Below are positions 35,092-43,569 of a stretch of DNA of 64,000 nucleotides, piece by piece. The stretch covers positions 620,001 to 684,000 of the forward strand of contig CAWFKW010000006.1 of the NCBI GenBank assembly GCA_963816535.1, read 5' to 3'. The first letter of the stretch is position 1. Each line of letters begins with the position of its first letter. The notes under the pieces were generated by a model. That model made no database searches and was not told where the DNA came from. It saw only the letters and a program-made list of their open reading frames with translations. Made by a program: the position numbers and the translations under genes. The stretch comes from CAWFKW01 sp963816535. GTDB lineage: Bacteria; Bacteroidota; Ignavibacteria; Tepidaquicellales; OLB5.

Positions 35092-35162
35092 TTGATTTGT
35101 CGATATTAATTATTTAATAAACTCTCTTTTCACCTGAGTGAAAGGCAGATGACTTATATAAT

Positions 35163-35201
35163 AAAAAGTAGAGCGCGTCCCTCAATTGGAACTTACTCTA
35201 C
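35163..35201 (-). terminator. Two-tier hairpin between ssb and rplI (terminator or attenuator)
   Basis: Minus strand: an outer stem GTAGAG/CTCTAC encloses an inner stem GTTCC/GGGAC with a 6-base loop, followed by TTTTT. It sits exactly where rpsR is normally found. It could end part of the rpsF-ssb transcript before rplI or act as an L9/S6-type leader; function inferred. Confidence 0.5.
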
Positions 35202-35231
35202 CCTAAGATTTACTTGCCTGTAAAACCGTTT

Positions 35232-35690
35232 TTATATCTTTCCCGAGTCACCTTCCAGAAGCGCAGTGTCTTCAGGCGTAAGGTGTTTCTCGAATGAATC
35301 ATCTTCAAATGTTGTAGGCTCATCGGCTCCGTGACCTTCATTTACTCTCTTGTTCAAAAATTGTATTCTTCTTGCCTTAATTTCAACAATAGTTTTGCTC
35401 TCGCCTTTTTCTGTCTTAAACGTCCTTGACTGCAGCTCGCCTTCAACCAGAACTGCATTTCCTTTTTTCAGCTTATCCCTGCAGCTTTCGGCCAGCTTGT
35501 TCCATGCTACAATTCCAACGTAACAAACATCCTCCTGCCATTGGTCTTTACTGTCTCTGTATCTCCTGTTGCTTGCAATCGAAAAATTTACGACCGGCGT
35601 CCCGTTTGTCGTCTGCCTGAAAATGGGGTCTTTAGTCAGGTTTCCTGCAATTATAACCGAGTTCAATTCGGGCATCTTTAAATCAGCCAT
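35232..35690 (-). CDS. ssb: Single-stranded DNA-binding protein
   Basis: 152 residues with an OB fold ('LNSVIIAGNLTKDPIFRQTTNGTPVVNFSIASNRRY', 'VGIVAWNKLAESCRDKLKKGNAVLVEGEL'). The C-terminal tail is acidic ('TFEDDSFEKHLTPEDTALLEGD') but lacks the usual terminal DDIPF-like hydrophobic motif that recruits partner proteins, so it may interact differently or be a secondary SSB. It sits between rpsF and rplI in the usual ribosomal cluster. Confidence 0.93.
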   Translation of the reverse strand: MADLKMPELNSVIIAGNLTKDPIFRQTTNGTPVVNFSIASNRRYRDSKDQWQEDVCYVGIVAWNKLAESCRDKLKKGNAVLVEGELQSRTFKTEKGESKTIVEIKARRIQFLNKRVNEGHGADEPTTFEDDSFEKHLTPEDTALLEGDSGKI

Positions 35691-35744
35691 TTTTACCTCC
35701 GGAATGATTAACGTTATACAAATGAATTAGTGATCATGAAATCT

Positions 35745-36191
35745 TTACGCTTCTTTCGTGGAGATGCCCTCTCCGCCTTCTGCAGGAGTTTCAGTTGTTA
35801 CGGCTGACCGTTCCTCTTCTTTAGCTGCGGCTTCTCTTTCCCTGGCAGCTTCTTCTTTCTTTTGGAAATACGCGTTTCTCTCGGCCAGGGTTTTTTTATC
35901 GAAAGCTATATTTAAAAATCTTAGAATATTATCGTCAAGGTGGTATGTCCTTTCGAGCTTGGCTACTATATCTGGCGTACCCTTAAACTCGATGGTTACA
36001 TAATGACCCGTTTGCCTTTTCTTAATTGAATACGCGAACTTCCTTCTGCCCCATTTCTCGGTTTTGACAATTTCGCTTCCGTTTTTTGTCAGGAAATTCG
36101 TATACTTGCCGACTATAGTATCAACTTTGTCGTCTTCCAGTATCGAATCCAAAATGAATGTTGTTTCGTAATTTCTGTTTATATCTGCCAT
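35745..36191 (-). CDS. rpsF: 30S ribosomal protein S6
   Basis: 148 residues. The S6 core (about 1-100: 'YETTFILDSILEDDKVD', 'GRRKFAYSIKKRQTGHYV', 'YHLDDNILRFL') is followed by a Glu/Ala/Lys-rich tail of about 45 residues. S6 binds S18 on the 16S platform. It leads the rpsF-ssb-rplI group and has a good sigma-70-like promoter 50-80 bases upstream. Confidence 0.96.
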   Translation of the reverse strand: MADINRNYETTFILDSILEDDKVDTIVGKYTNFLTKNGSEIVKTEKWGRRKFAYSIKKRQTGHYVTIEFKGTPDIVAKLERTYHLDDNILRFLNIAFDKKTLAERNAYFQKKEEAAREREAAAKEEERSAVTTETPAEGGEGISTKEA

Positions 36192-36241
36192 TAAATGATT
36201 TAAAATATTAAAAATATTAGATGTAAATATAGTTTTCTCTC

Positions 36242-36270
36242 ATTATAGAATCAAGGCAGTTAAACGCCAA
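36242..36270 (-). promoter_or_regulatory. Sigma-70-like promoter of rpsF
   Basis: Minus strand: TTGGCG (36265-36270), exactly 17 bases, then TATAAT (36242-36247). The start codon is at 36191, giving a leader of about 45 bases. This is the clearest consensus promoter seen in the window. Confidence 0.6.
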
Positions 36271-36383
36271 ATTTGCAGAAAACAAGCGAAGCGCAGTCCT
36301 CGCGAAGGCGGGGATCCCGGCCTATAACGTCATCCTGAGCCCCGTGTCAAGCACGGGGTAAACTCCGCCGAAGGGTATCATTA
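36271..36383. repeat. Palindromic filler between rpsF and a small broken ORF
   Basis: Holds short palindromes, among them CCCCGTGTCAAGCACGGGG (36340-36358) and the arms of a TTCGCGAAGGCGGGGATCCCGG-like repeat at about 36300. No gene here. Confidence 0.55.
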
Positions 36384-36571
36384 TTGAGCAATCCGGAACA
36401 GAAAAAGTATAAGCTTTACCGCGGAGGCCGCAAAGTATATCTCGTTGCTCAACACCCTTGGATTTGGATCTTAGTCCTGACTGTTCTTTAATAAATCACG
36501 GCTACAGCCTGGAATTTGCAAGTCTTATTTTCCTCGTCATAATTGGCGGGTTACAAGGGATTATTCGCTGA
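36384..36571 (+). pseudogene. Possible small membrane protein, frameshifted
   Basis: From a TTG at 36384 the sequence reads 'LSNPEQKKYKLYRGGRKVYL' then 'VAQHPWIWILVLTVL' and stops. One base earlier in frame the sequence continues as 'LINHGYSLEFASLIFLVIIG' and 'GLQGIIR' to a TGA at 36571. Inserting one T in the CTTTA run near 36490 would fuse both into about 62 residues with a basic N-terminus and two membrane helices. I do not recognise the family. It could be a decayed gene, an unresolved indel or chance; it lies upstream of uvrA on the same strand. Confidence 0.3.
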
Positions 36572-36673
36572 ATTTCTATTAACTACTAACTAATAACTAT
36601 TAAATGTTAACTGTTTGCCTGTTTAACTTGATTTGTTCATTTTTTCTGAAAAGAAAATTAGGTAATTTCCGTA

Positions 36674-39616
36674 TTGAGCAAATTTGAAACTAGATTGAAG
36701 ACCAAAACTGCAAAAACCATAAAAAGCGCTCCGAAGAGCGCAGCGCCGGTAAAGAAAACTAACGGCGCCTCACGCTCCAAAAAGATTGCGGCGGCTGTAT
36801 TTAACGGCGGCTCTGAATCTATTGTTGTAAAAGGCGCGCGTGTAAATAACCTTAAGAATATCGACGTCGAAATCCCGCATAATAAGCTCGTTGTTGTGAC
36901 AGGACTGAGCGGTTCGGGAAAAACTTCACTGGTCTTCGATACCATATATGCAGAAGGTCAGCGCCGTTACATAGAAAGCCTGTCATCTTACGCGAGACAA
37001 TTTTTAGAGAGAATAAATAAGCCTGATGTTGATTCTATTTCGGGACTCGCCCCGTGCATGGCTATTGAAGCTAAAACTTCATCACGTAATCCCCGCAGTA
37101 CGGTCGGCACTTCGACGGAAATTTACGATTATCTAAGATTGCTCTTTGCCAGGGTGGGGAAAACAATTAGTCCCGTCAGCGGCAAAGAAGTTAAGCGCAA
37201 TTCGGTTGACGACATAATGAAGTTTGTGGAAAAGCTTAAAGATAAAAGCAAGCTGTATGTTGTATTCCCGGTGCAGATGCATAAAGATAAAACTGCAAAA
37301 CAGGAAATTGAGAACCTTAAGCAAAAGGGTTTTTTCAGAATATTTCATAACGGCGGAATTATTGATTTAAACAAAACGTCAAACATCAAGAATCTAAAAT
37401 TAGATAACGCGAGAGTAGTAGTGGATAGGCTTGCATTTAATAAAGGAGATGATGAACAGAAACAGCGAATTGCCGGTTCTCTTGAGCAGGCATATACTGA
37501 AGGCGACGGATATCTTTCCTTAATTATTGAATCGCCTGAACGGGCGGCTGCGAAGAACGCTGATTCAGCGTTTACAGAGCATTCTTTCAATATGCATCTT
37601 GAAGCGGATGGAATAAGGTTTGAAGAACCCGAGCCGATATTTTTTTCTTTCAATAACCCTTTGGGCGCTTGCCCAAAATGCCAAGGCTTTGGCGAGACTA
37701 TAGACCTGGACCCTGATTTGATAATTCCAGATAAGAGCAAATCTATTTTCAAAAATGCGATTCATCCGTTTTCAACGCCCAAACACGGCAGGCACTTAAG
37801 CGATCTGATAGCCGCTTCAAAGAATCATGATATCAGGATTCACGTGCCGTTTAAGGAATTGACGAAGGAGGAGGTAAATAAAGTTTTTAACGGGGCAGGG
37901 GAGTATATCGGCATACACAAATTTTTCAGAATGGTTGAGCGCGAAGCGGCGTACAAGATCCATTACAGAGTATTGCTCAGCCGGTACCGCGCTTACACAA
38001 AATGCGTTACCTGCGGCGGCTCGCGCCTGCGCAAAGAATCGCTTTATGTTAAGTTCCAGGGGAAAACTATTTTTGATATCGTAAGCTCAAATATCGAAGC
38101 GCTGTATTTCTTTTTTAAAGATATTAAGCTTGCCGGAGCGGATGAGAAGATCGCCGGGCGCGTGCTTGAAGAAATAAGGAACAGGCTCGCTTACCTGTAT
38201 GAAGTTGGATTGGGCTACCTGACGCTTGACAGGCTGACCAGCACTCTTTCCGGCGGCGAAAGCCAGAGAATAAATCTTGCCACTTCGCTTGGCTCCGCCC
38301 TGGTTGGTTCGATATATGTTTTGGATGAGCCAAGCATCGGGCTTCATCCGCGCGATAACGACAGGCTTATAAGGATCTTAAAATCGCTCCGCGATATCGG
38401 CAACTCTGTTATTGTTGTGGAGCATGACCCCGAGATGATAAACTCAAGCGATTATGTTATCGATATTGGACCCAAGGCGGGCGAAGCCGGCGGCGAAGTT
38501 ATCTTTGCCGGAACGCTGAAAGAGATTGTTAAATCTGCTGATTCCATAACCGGGAAATATTTGTCGGGAAAAATGAAAATAGAAGTTCCTGATGTGCGCA
38601 GGCAGGTAAACGGACATTTCATAACTATCAGGGGAGCATCGGAAAACAACCTGAAAAATATAGATGTTGATATACCGCTTGGAATTTTTGTCTGCATAAC
38701 CGGTGTAAGCGGTTCGGGTAAATCTACTTTGATAAGCGATATATTATATGGCGCGCTGAAGAAACGCATTGACGGAATTTATAATGAAAAGATAGGCGCC
38801 TACTCTGAAATACGCGGCGCGGGAAACATTAACGCGGTAGAGCTTGTAGATCAGACTCCGATAGGCCGTTCCCCGCGTTCAAATCCGGTTACGTATCTAA
38901 AGATATTCGATTTGATAAGAGAAGTTTACGCGTCGCAGCCTTCGGCGAAGCTGAAGGGCCTGAACTCCGGCAGCTTCTCGTTCAATATTCCCGGCGGCAG
39001 ATGCGAAACCTGCGAGGGTTCGGGGGTTATTAAAATTGCAATGCAGTTTATGGCGGATATTTTCCTTGAGTGCGACGTCTGCAAAGGCGAACGTTACAAA
39101 AGCGATATACTTGAGGTCCAGTACAAAGGAAAGAGCATCAGCGATGTATTGCGGCTGAGCATAAACGAGGCGATCGCATTCTTCAGGGAATTTCCTAAGA
39201 TAACATCGAAGCTTAAAGTGCTTGAAGAAGTTGGTTTAGGTTATTTAAGATTAGGACAATCTGCCACTACATTATCCGGCGGCGAAGCGCAAAGGATAAA
39301 ACTTGCCTATCACCTATCTTTCCAGGCGCCGGGAGAAAAGACGCTGTTCATTTTTGATGAACCCACTACGGGATTGCATCTTAACGATATTTCAAAATTG
39401 CTAAAATGTTTCAACGAGCTTATTGTAAAAGGAAATTCGATTGTTGTTGTGGAACACAATCTTGAAGTGATAAAGTCAGCTGATTACATAATCGATTTGG
39501 GGCCTGATAGCGGCAACAAGGGCGGAGAAGTGGTTGCGAAGGGCTCGCCGGAAACTGTCGCTAAAAATAAAAATTCTTTTACCGGGAAGTTTTTGGCGAA
39601 GATATTGAAAGCTTAA
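36674..39616 (+). CDS. uvrA: Excinuclease ABC subunit A
   Basis: 980 residues. Two ABC ATPase halves: Walker A 'GLSGSGKTSL' near 80 and 'GVSGSGKSTL' near 675; signature motifs 'TLSGGESQRINLA' and 'TLSGGEAQRIKLA'; zinc-binding CxxC pairs ('CPKCQGFG', 'CVTCGGSR', 'CETCEGSG', 'CDVCKGER'). It recognises bulky DNA lesions with UvrB. The start is a TTG at 36674 (no ATG until far inside), which gives an odd Lys/Ala-rich N-terminal extension of about 45 residues before the family's normal start 'IVVKGARVNNLKNI'. Confidence 0.97.
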   Translation: MSKFETRLKTKTAKTIKSAPKSAAPVKKTNGASRSKKIAAAVFNGGSESIVVKGARVNNLKNIDVEIPHNKLVVVTGLSGSGKTSLVFDTIYAEGQRRYIESLSSYARQFLERINKPDVDSISGLAPCMAIEAKTSSRNPRSTVGTSTEIYDYLRLLFARVGKTISPVSGKEVKRNSVDDIMKFVEKLKDKSKLYVVFPVQMHKDKTAKQEIENLKQKGFFRIFHNGGIIDLNKTSNIKNLKLDNARVVVDRLAFNKGDDEQKQRIAGSLEQAYTEGDGYLSLIIESPERAAAKNADSAFTEHSFNMHLEADGIRFEEPEPIFFSFNNPLGACPKCQGFGETIDLDPDLIIPDKSKSIFKNAIHPFSTPKHGRHLSDLIAASKNHDIRIHVPFKELTKEEVNKVFNGAGEYIGIHKFFRMVEREAAYKIHYRVLLSRYRAYTKCVTCGGSRLRKESLYVKFQGKTIFDIVSSNIEALYFFFKDIKLAGADEKIAGRVLEEIRNRLAYLYEVGLGYLTLDRLTSTLSGGESQRINLATSLGSALVGSIYVLDEPSIGLHPRDNDRLIRILKSLRDIGNSVIVVEHDPEMINSSDYVIDIGPKAGEAGGEVIFAGTLKEIVKSADSITGKYLSGKMKIEVPDVRRQVNGHFITIRGASENNLKNIDVDIPLGIFVCITGVSGSGKSTLISDILYGALKKRIDGIYNEKIGAYSEIRGAGNINAVELVDQTPIGRSPRSNPVTYLKIFDLIREVYASQPSAKLKGLNSGSFSFNIPGGRCETCEGSGVIKIAMQFMADIFLECDVCKGERYKSDILEVQYKGKSISDVLRLSINEAIAFFREFPKITSKLKVLEEVGLGYLRLGQSATTLSGGEAQRIKLAYHLSFQAPGEKTLFIFDEPTTGLHLNDISKLLKCFNELIVKGNSIVVVEHNLEVIKSADYIIDLGPDSGNKGGEVVAKGSPETVAKNKNSFTGKFLAKILKA

Positions 39617-39653
39617 TCATACGTCTCCGCCGGGGGTGAGGATAAATTTTGCA

Positions 39654-40526
39654 TTACTTAATTTTATTAAGCTCGTTGTTCAAAAGTCCTACTTCATGCC
39701 TCAGGAAGTTAATATCTTCGTCAAGAAAATGTCTGGCTAAGTGTCTTGCTCTGCGAACCGAGTTCATGTTGATATCGGAAGTTATTAAGTCCTCGTCGAA
39801 GAATTTTGCGACTGCGTCAACATTGCCGAAGGGGTCGATGATTTCAGAGCCGCCCCAGAAGTTTACTCCGTCTTCATATCCAACGCGGTTTGAAAATATC
39901 AGGTATGCAGAGAGCAGCCTTGAATATGCTTTATGCTGCTCGGAGTTTATTTCGTAGTTCTTTAAGATCTTGGATTTGGAATTTAACGCGAGCCTTGTTG
40001 GCGATACAGCTATGCCGATAATTATCTTTGCGCCCTTAAGGGCGAGCAGCAGCGGCAGCGACATGTGCCACAGGTCTTCGCATACAAGCAGCCCGATCTT
40101 CCCGAATTTTGTTTCGTGGACGTTGGCTTCTTTGCCCCGGGAAAAATACCGCATCTCTTCGAACATGCCGTAATCGGGCGGGTAAACTTTTTTATGAGTG
40201 AACTGCACATTGCCGTCTGAAATGAAGAAAGCCGAATTGAATATCCCGAAGTTATCATCTTCTTCTATACCGCCGCAAACTATGGAGATCTGTTTTGATT
40301 TTTTCCTGAGGGGTTCAAGTATAGGGCTGGTGTACGGATCTAAAGCCATATCAAAATTCAAATCTTTTACCGAGTAACCGGTCAAAGATAATTCGGGAAA
40401 AACAACAAGGTTAGCTTTTCGCCTGATGGCTTTATCTATGAATTCCAGGTGCTTCTTTATGCTTTTATCGTAATCGCCCAGCGGGGGATTTATTTGCGCT
40501 ACAGCGGCTTTGAATTTCATTTCCAT
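39654..40526 (-). CDS. Carbon-nitrogen hydrolase (nitrilase superfamily, NAD-synthetase-amidase-like)
   Basis: 290 residues with the Glu-Lys-Cys catalytic set: Glu45 in 'VVFPELSLTGY', Lys at 112/113 in 'HKKVYPPDYGMFEE' and Cys149 in 'LLVCEDLWH'. The 'CEDLWH' and 'ELSLTGY' context resembles the glutaminase domain of glutamine-dependent NAD synthetase, but the synthetase domain is absent. It hydrolyses an amide or nitrile, substrate unknown. The start overlaps the glycosyltransferase stop by one base (TGATG), so the two are co-translated. Confidence 0.85.
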   Translation of the reverse strand: MEMKFKAAVAQINPPLGDYDKSIKKHLEFIDKAIRRKANLVVFPELSLTGYSVKDLNFDMALDPYTSPILEPLRKKSKQISIVCGGIEEDDNFGIFNSAFFISDGNVQFTHKKVYPPDYGMFEEMRYFSRGKEANVHETKFGKIGLLVCEDLWHMSLPLLLALKGAKIIIGIAVSPTRLALNSKSKILKNYEINSEQHKAYSRLLSAYLIFSNRVGYEDGVNFWGGSEIIDPFGNVDAVAKFFDEDLITSDINMNSVRRARHLARHFLDEDINFLRHEVGLLNNELNKIK

Positions 40527-41377
40527 CAGCTGATTTTATAATAAATGATTCTTATAATTTCTGAAATTTTTAGGTTAATTTTAAGCCATAAAAGCAGAAC
40601 GGCATTGTTATGAAATTTTTTGAAATATTTAACGCAGTCTTTATTCCATACTTTAATCATCCTTACTCTGTCTTTGTAAATACTCTCCCCGTGTTTATGG
40701 ATTATTTGGGTTCCCGTGAGCAGCCTGATTCTTTTACCGCTGTCAACTATCCGCTTGCAAATATCTACATCGCTGAAAAACATATTGAATTGTTCGTCAA
40801 GATTTCCTATGGTATCGAGCGTATCTTTCTTTATCATAAGCGCCGCGGCCATAGGCTGGTTTATGTCCGTATCTTTGTCATAACTGAAATACTTCATTTT
40901 CCATGAGCCGAACATCTTAGACTTCGGGAAAATACAAGCAAGAAGGCTAAACCCCCAGAACATTTTAAGGTAATCAGGGAAGTTCCTGACAGAATACTGC
41001 AGGGTCCCGTCTTCGTTCAGCATTATTGGCGCGCAGGCCCCATATGCAGGCGATTCGTTAAGAAAGCTGTTCAGGGTATCCAATGACCCTTTCTTTAGGC
41101 GCGTGTCCGGGTTAAGAAGAAAAATATTTTTACCCGTTGAATATTTTAAGGCCCGGTTTACGGCTTTTGTGAAACCTGAGTTTTCAGAGTTATTATAAAA
41201 ATGCAGTGAGCTGAATTTGATGCCGTTGATAATATCGGCTGTATTATCTGTTGAAGCGTTATCAACAATTACTATCTCAACGGTTAGCTTTTCGGAATTA
41301 TCAATTATAGATTCAATGCATGCCTTAATTTCGGAGGCGCTGTTCCAGGTTACTATTAGTACAGATACATCGATCAT
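40526..41377 (-). CDS. Glycosyltransferase family 2
   Basis: 283 residues from ATG 41377. The GT-A fold shows 'VSVLIVTWNSASEIKACIESI', 'IVDNASTDNTADII' and 'NPDTRLKKGSL' (the DxD-like acidic site), and later 'FFSDVDICKRI', as in rhamnosyltransferase-like GT2 proteins. It transfers a sugar onto a surface polysaccharide or lipid carrier. The C-terminal 40 residues contain hydrophobic helices that could touch the membrane. It is the first gene of a pair with the nitrilase-like protein. Confidence 0.87.
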   Translation of the reverse strand: MIDVSVLIVTWNSASEIKACIESIIDNSEKLTVEIVIVDNASTDNTADIINGIKFSSLHFYNNSENSGFTKAVNRALKYSTGKNIFLLNPDTRLKKGSLDTLNSFLNESPAYGACAPIMLNEDGTLQYSVRNFPDYLKMFWGFSLLACIFPKSKMFGSWKMKYFSYDKDTDINQPMAAALMIKKDTLDTIGNLDEQFNMFFSDVDICKRIVDSGKRIRLLTGTQIIHKHGESIYKDRVRMIKVWNKDCVKYFKKFHNNAVLLLWLKINLKISEIIRIIYYKIS

Positions 41378-41509
41378 ATGAAACAAACTTAGTTCAGGAA
41401 TTTAACAAATACAATGAAACTAAAAGGTGATGTTAAACAGAGGTTTTGGAGTTTCACATTTGTTGATGTTTAAGTAATTTGCGCACGATAATTAAAATAA
41501 AACAAACAT

Positions 41510-42370
41510 ATGAAACGAACTCAGCGGGCGAACAGAACCTATGCCGGCAAGCCGGCGGCAAGCTTCAGGTTTAAACACATTATATATGAGAAAAGATCAT
41601 ACAAAGCGGTAATTACAATTAACCGCGAGAAGGCGCTCAACTGCCTTGACCTCACCACGATAAATGAGCTCTCTGCCGCCTTCAAAGATGCTAGCTGGGA
41701 TGACGATATATCGGTCATAATTTTGACCGGGGCAGGGAAGAGGGCTTTTTCGACCGGCGCGGACCTTAATGAACAGCAGGAGTATTTTCTTGGCAACCCG
41801 AAAGATTATTATAAATGGATGTATGAGTTCATCCGCCTTCACGAGCTTATGCGCAACGTTGGGAAGCCAACAATAGCAAGGCTTAACGGCATAGTTGTAG
41901 GCGGCGGCAACGAGTTGAACATGAGCTGCGACCTGGCTATAGCCGCAGACCACATTTATATCAAGCAGGTTGGCGCTGCCAGGGGAAGCGTTGCCGCCGC
42001 AGGCGCCACTCAATTTCTTCCGTTAATTGTCGGCGATAGGCGCGCCAGGGAAATTCTTTTTCTTTGCGAAGAGATCCCAGCAAAGAAGGCGCTGGAGTGG
42101 GGGCTCGTGAACCAGGTTGTTCCATACGCCAAACTTGATAAGGCTGTTAATGAGTTAGCTGAGAAGCTACATAATAAGCTGCCCGAATGTCTGCGTTATA
42201 CCAAACAGCAGGTCAATTTCTGGCGGGACCTATCATGGCACACCACGATAGGGCATGCCCGTGACTGGCTTTCAATACATAATCTTTCTTTTGAAGTTGA
42301 AGAAGGAATCAGCGCCTTCAACGAAAAAAGAAATGTGGATTATGAAAAGGTCAGGAAAAAAGTTAAATAA
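41510..42370 (+). CDS. Enoyl-CoA hydratase/isomerase family protein
   Basis: 286 residues of crotonase fold. 'VIILTGAGKRAFSTGADLNEQ' and 'GIVVGGGNELNMSCDLAIAAD' give the two oxyanion-hole regions; 'AKKALEWGLVNQVVP' is the usual helix. An N-terminal basic extension of about 25 residues precedes the fold. The specific acyl-CoA substrate cannot be told: the usual catalytic Glu pair is not obvious, as the loop reads 'GAARGSVAAAGATQFLPLIVGDRRA', closer to MenB/hydrolase-like members. No neighbouring beta-oxidation genes are seen. Confidence 0.82.
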   Translation: MKRTQRANRTYAGKPAASFRFKHIIYEKRSYKAVITINREKALNCLDLTTINELSAAFKDASWDDDISVIILTGAGKRAFSTGADLNEQQEYFLGNPKDYYKWMYEFIRLHELMRNVGKPTIARLNGIVVGGGNELNMSCDLAIAADHIYIKQVGAARGSVAAAGATQFLPLIVGDRRAREILFLCEEIPAKKALEWGLVNQVVPYAKLDKAVNELAEKLHNKLPECLRYTKQQVNFWRDLSWHTTIGHARDWLSIHNLSFEVEEGISAFNEKRNVDYEKVRKKVK

Positions 42371-42412
42371 TACCTCACCCCCAACCCCCTCTCCACGTGG
42401 AGAGGGGGCGTG
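42371..42412. repeat. Family B palindrome repeat
   Basis: 'CCTCACCCCC' followed by CCCCCTCTCC-ACGT-GGAGAGGGGG, the reverse orientation of the family B copies at 25431 and 63811. It begins one base after the enoyl-CoA hydratase stop and starts the long repeat-rich stretch that runs to 43569. Confidence 0.7.
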
Positions 42413-42543
42413 AAAGATCAGGTAAAAGTAGTATTTTTTTCTTTCAGTACTTTTTTTACGTAGAGAAGGAGTGTAGGAAAAAATATTGTATTAAATCTTT
42501 TTGTCCCGTCCCCAAGAAGGGAGGGGCAGTGAGAGGTAACGAA

Positions 42544-42930
42544 ATGAAAGAGAATAAATATATTGATGATTTGTTTCATGGGGCTCAGGGCAGTACCTTT
42601 ACAAATGCTAAATTTCTGAGACTACGACAAACGAAAGCTGAGGAAATATTATGGAATCAATTAAGGTCCAAGAAACTTAAGGGGTATAAATTCAGAAGGC
42701 AACATCCTATATCAAGTTTCGTTGTTGATTTTTATTGCGCTGAGAAAAAATAAGCGGTTGAAATTGACGGGTCGATTCATAACATTATTGAAAGCAAACG
42801 CAACGATAGTGACAGGTCAGAGGAATTGAATAGGTTAGGGATTTCTATTATCAGATTTAAGAATGAAGAGATAATAAAGGATGTAAGTAAAGTTTTGGGC
42901 AGTATAGTAAGGACGTTAGAAAGTAAGTAA
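42544..42930 (+). pseudogene. DUF559 family endonuclease-like gene with internal stop
   Basis: The frame reads 128 codons of a DUF559/very-short-patch-repair-like protein: 'LRQTKAEEILWNQLRSKKLKG', 'KFRRQHPISSFVVDFYCAEK', then TAA at 42751-42753, then 'AVEIDGSIHNIIE' and 'LGISIIRFKNEEIIKD'. The family has a Leu or Val at the position of the stop (usually KK-L-V/A-VE-x-DG), so a single TTA-to-TAA change would explain it; upstream and downstream remain in the same frame. Such genes are scattered through repeat-rich regions. It lies between family B repeats. Confidence 0.85.
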
Positions 42931-43569
42931 TACCTCTCCCCCTAACCCCCTCCCCACATAGGTAGGGGGAGTTTTCTTCTAGCTCCCCTTCATGTGATAA
43001 GGGTTAGGTGAGAGACAGCTCTATTGCTTAGATGGTTCCTTTTCATGTTTGAGAGGGGGCAAGATTGAGGATGATATATATAAATTGAATTGAATGGCTT
43101 CTTGTCGTTCCGCCTCCCTACCTGGTGAGGAGGAGTTTGAGCGAGTTTTCTTCTAGTTTCCCTTTCATGTGAAAGGTTTAGGAGAGAGGCAGCTCAATTG
43201 CTTTCTTGGTTCCCTTTCCTGTATGGGAGGGAGGTAAGATTGAGGATGATAAATATTGAAATTGAATCGCTTCTTTTGTTTCCCCCTCCCTATGTGGGGA
43301 GGGGGTTAGGGGGAGAGGTAGCCCAACTGAATACAAATTTTCCCCACCCTATGTGAGAAGGGTTAAAAGAGAGGCAGACGAGTTAAATTTTTGTTCCCAC
43401 ATCCTTCGTGGAGAGGTTCCGGAGGGAGAAGTAGGCAAGTTGAATTCAAATTTTCCACTCCTTATGTGGAGAGGTTCTAGGAGAAAAACTAGGTTAGTTG
43501 AATTTTTGTTCCCGTCACGATGTGGGGATGGGTCAGGGGAAGAAGTAAAATAAATTTAAACAACACACA
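42931..43569. repeat. Degenerate tandem array of family B-like repeats
   Basis: About 640 bases without a gene. Roughly eight degraded units alternate variants of 'CCCTCCCTATGTGGGGAGGG' with 'AGAGGCAGCTCAATTG' and 'GATTGAGGATGATA' spacers. A higher-order duplication has a period of 174 bases: 'GTTTTCTTCTAG' starts both at 42971 and 43145, and each is followed by the same succession of motifs. Divergence between units is high, so this is an old array; CRISPR-like regularity is absent. ORFs here are translated repeats. Confidence 0.75.

Noticed and set aside
42931..43569. Possible CRISPR array
   Set aside because: Units are of unequal length, strongly degenerate and palindrome-based; there is no constant repeat with unique spacers and no cas gene nearby.
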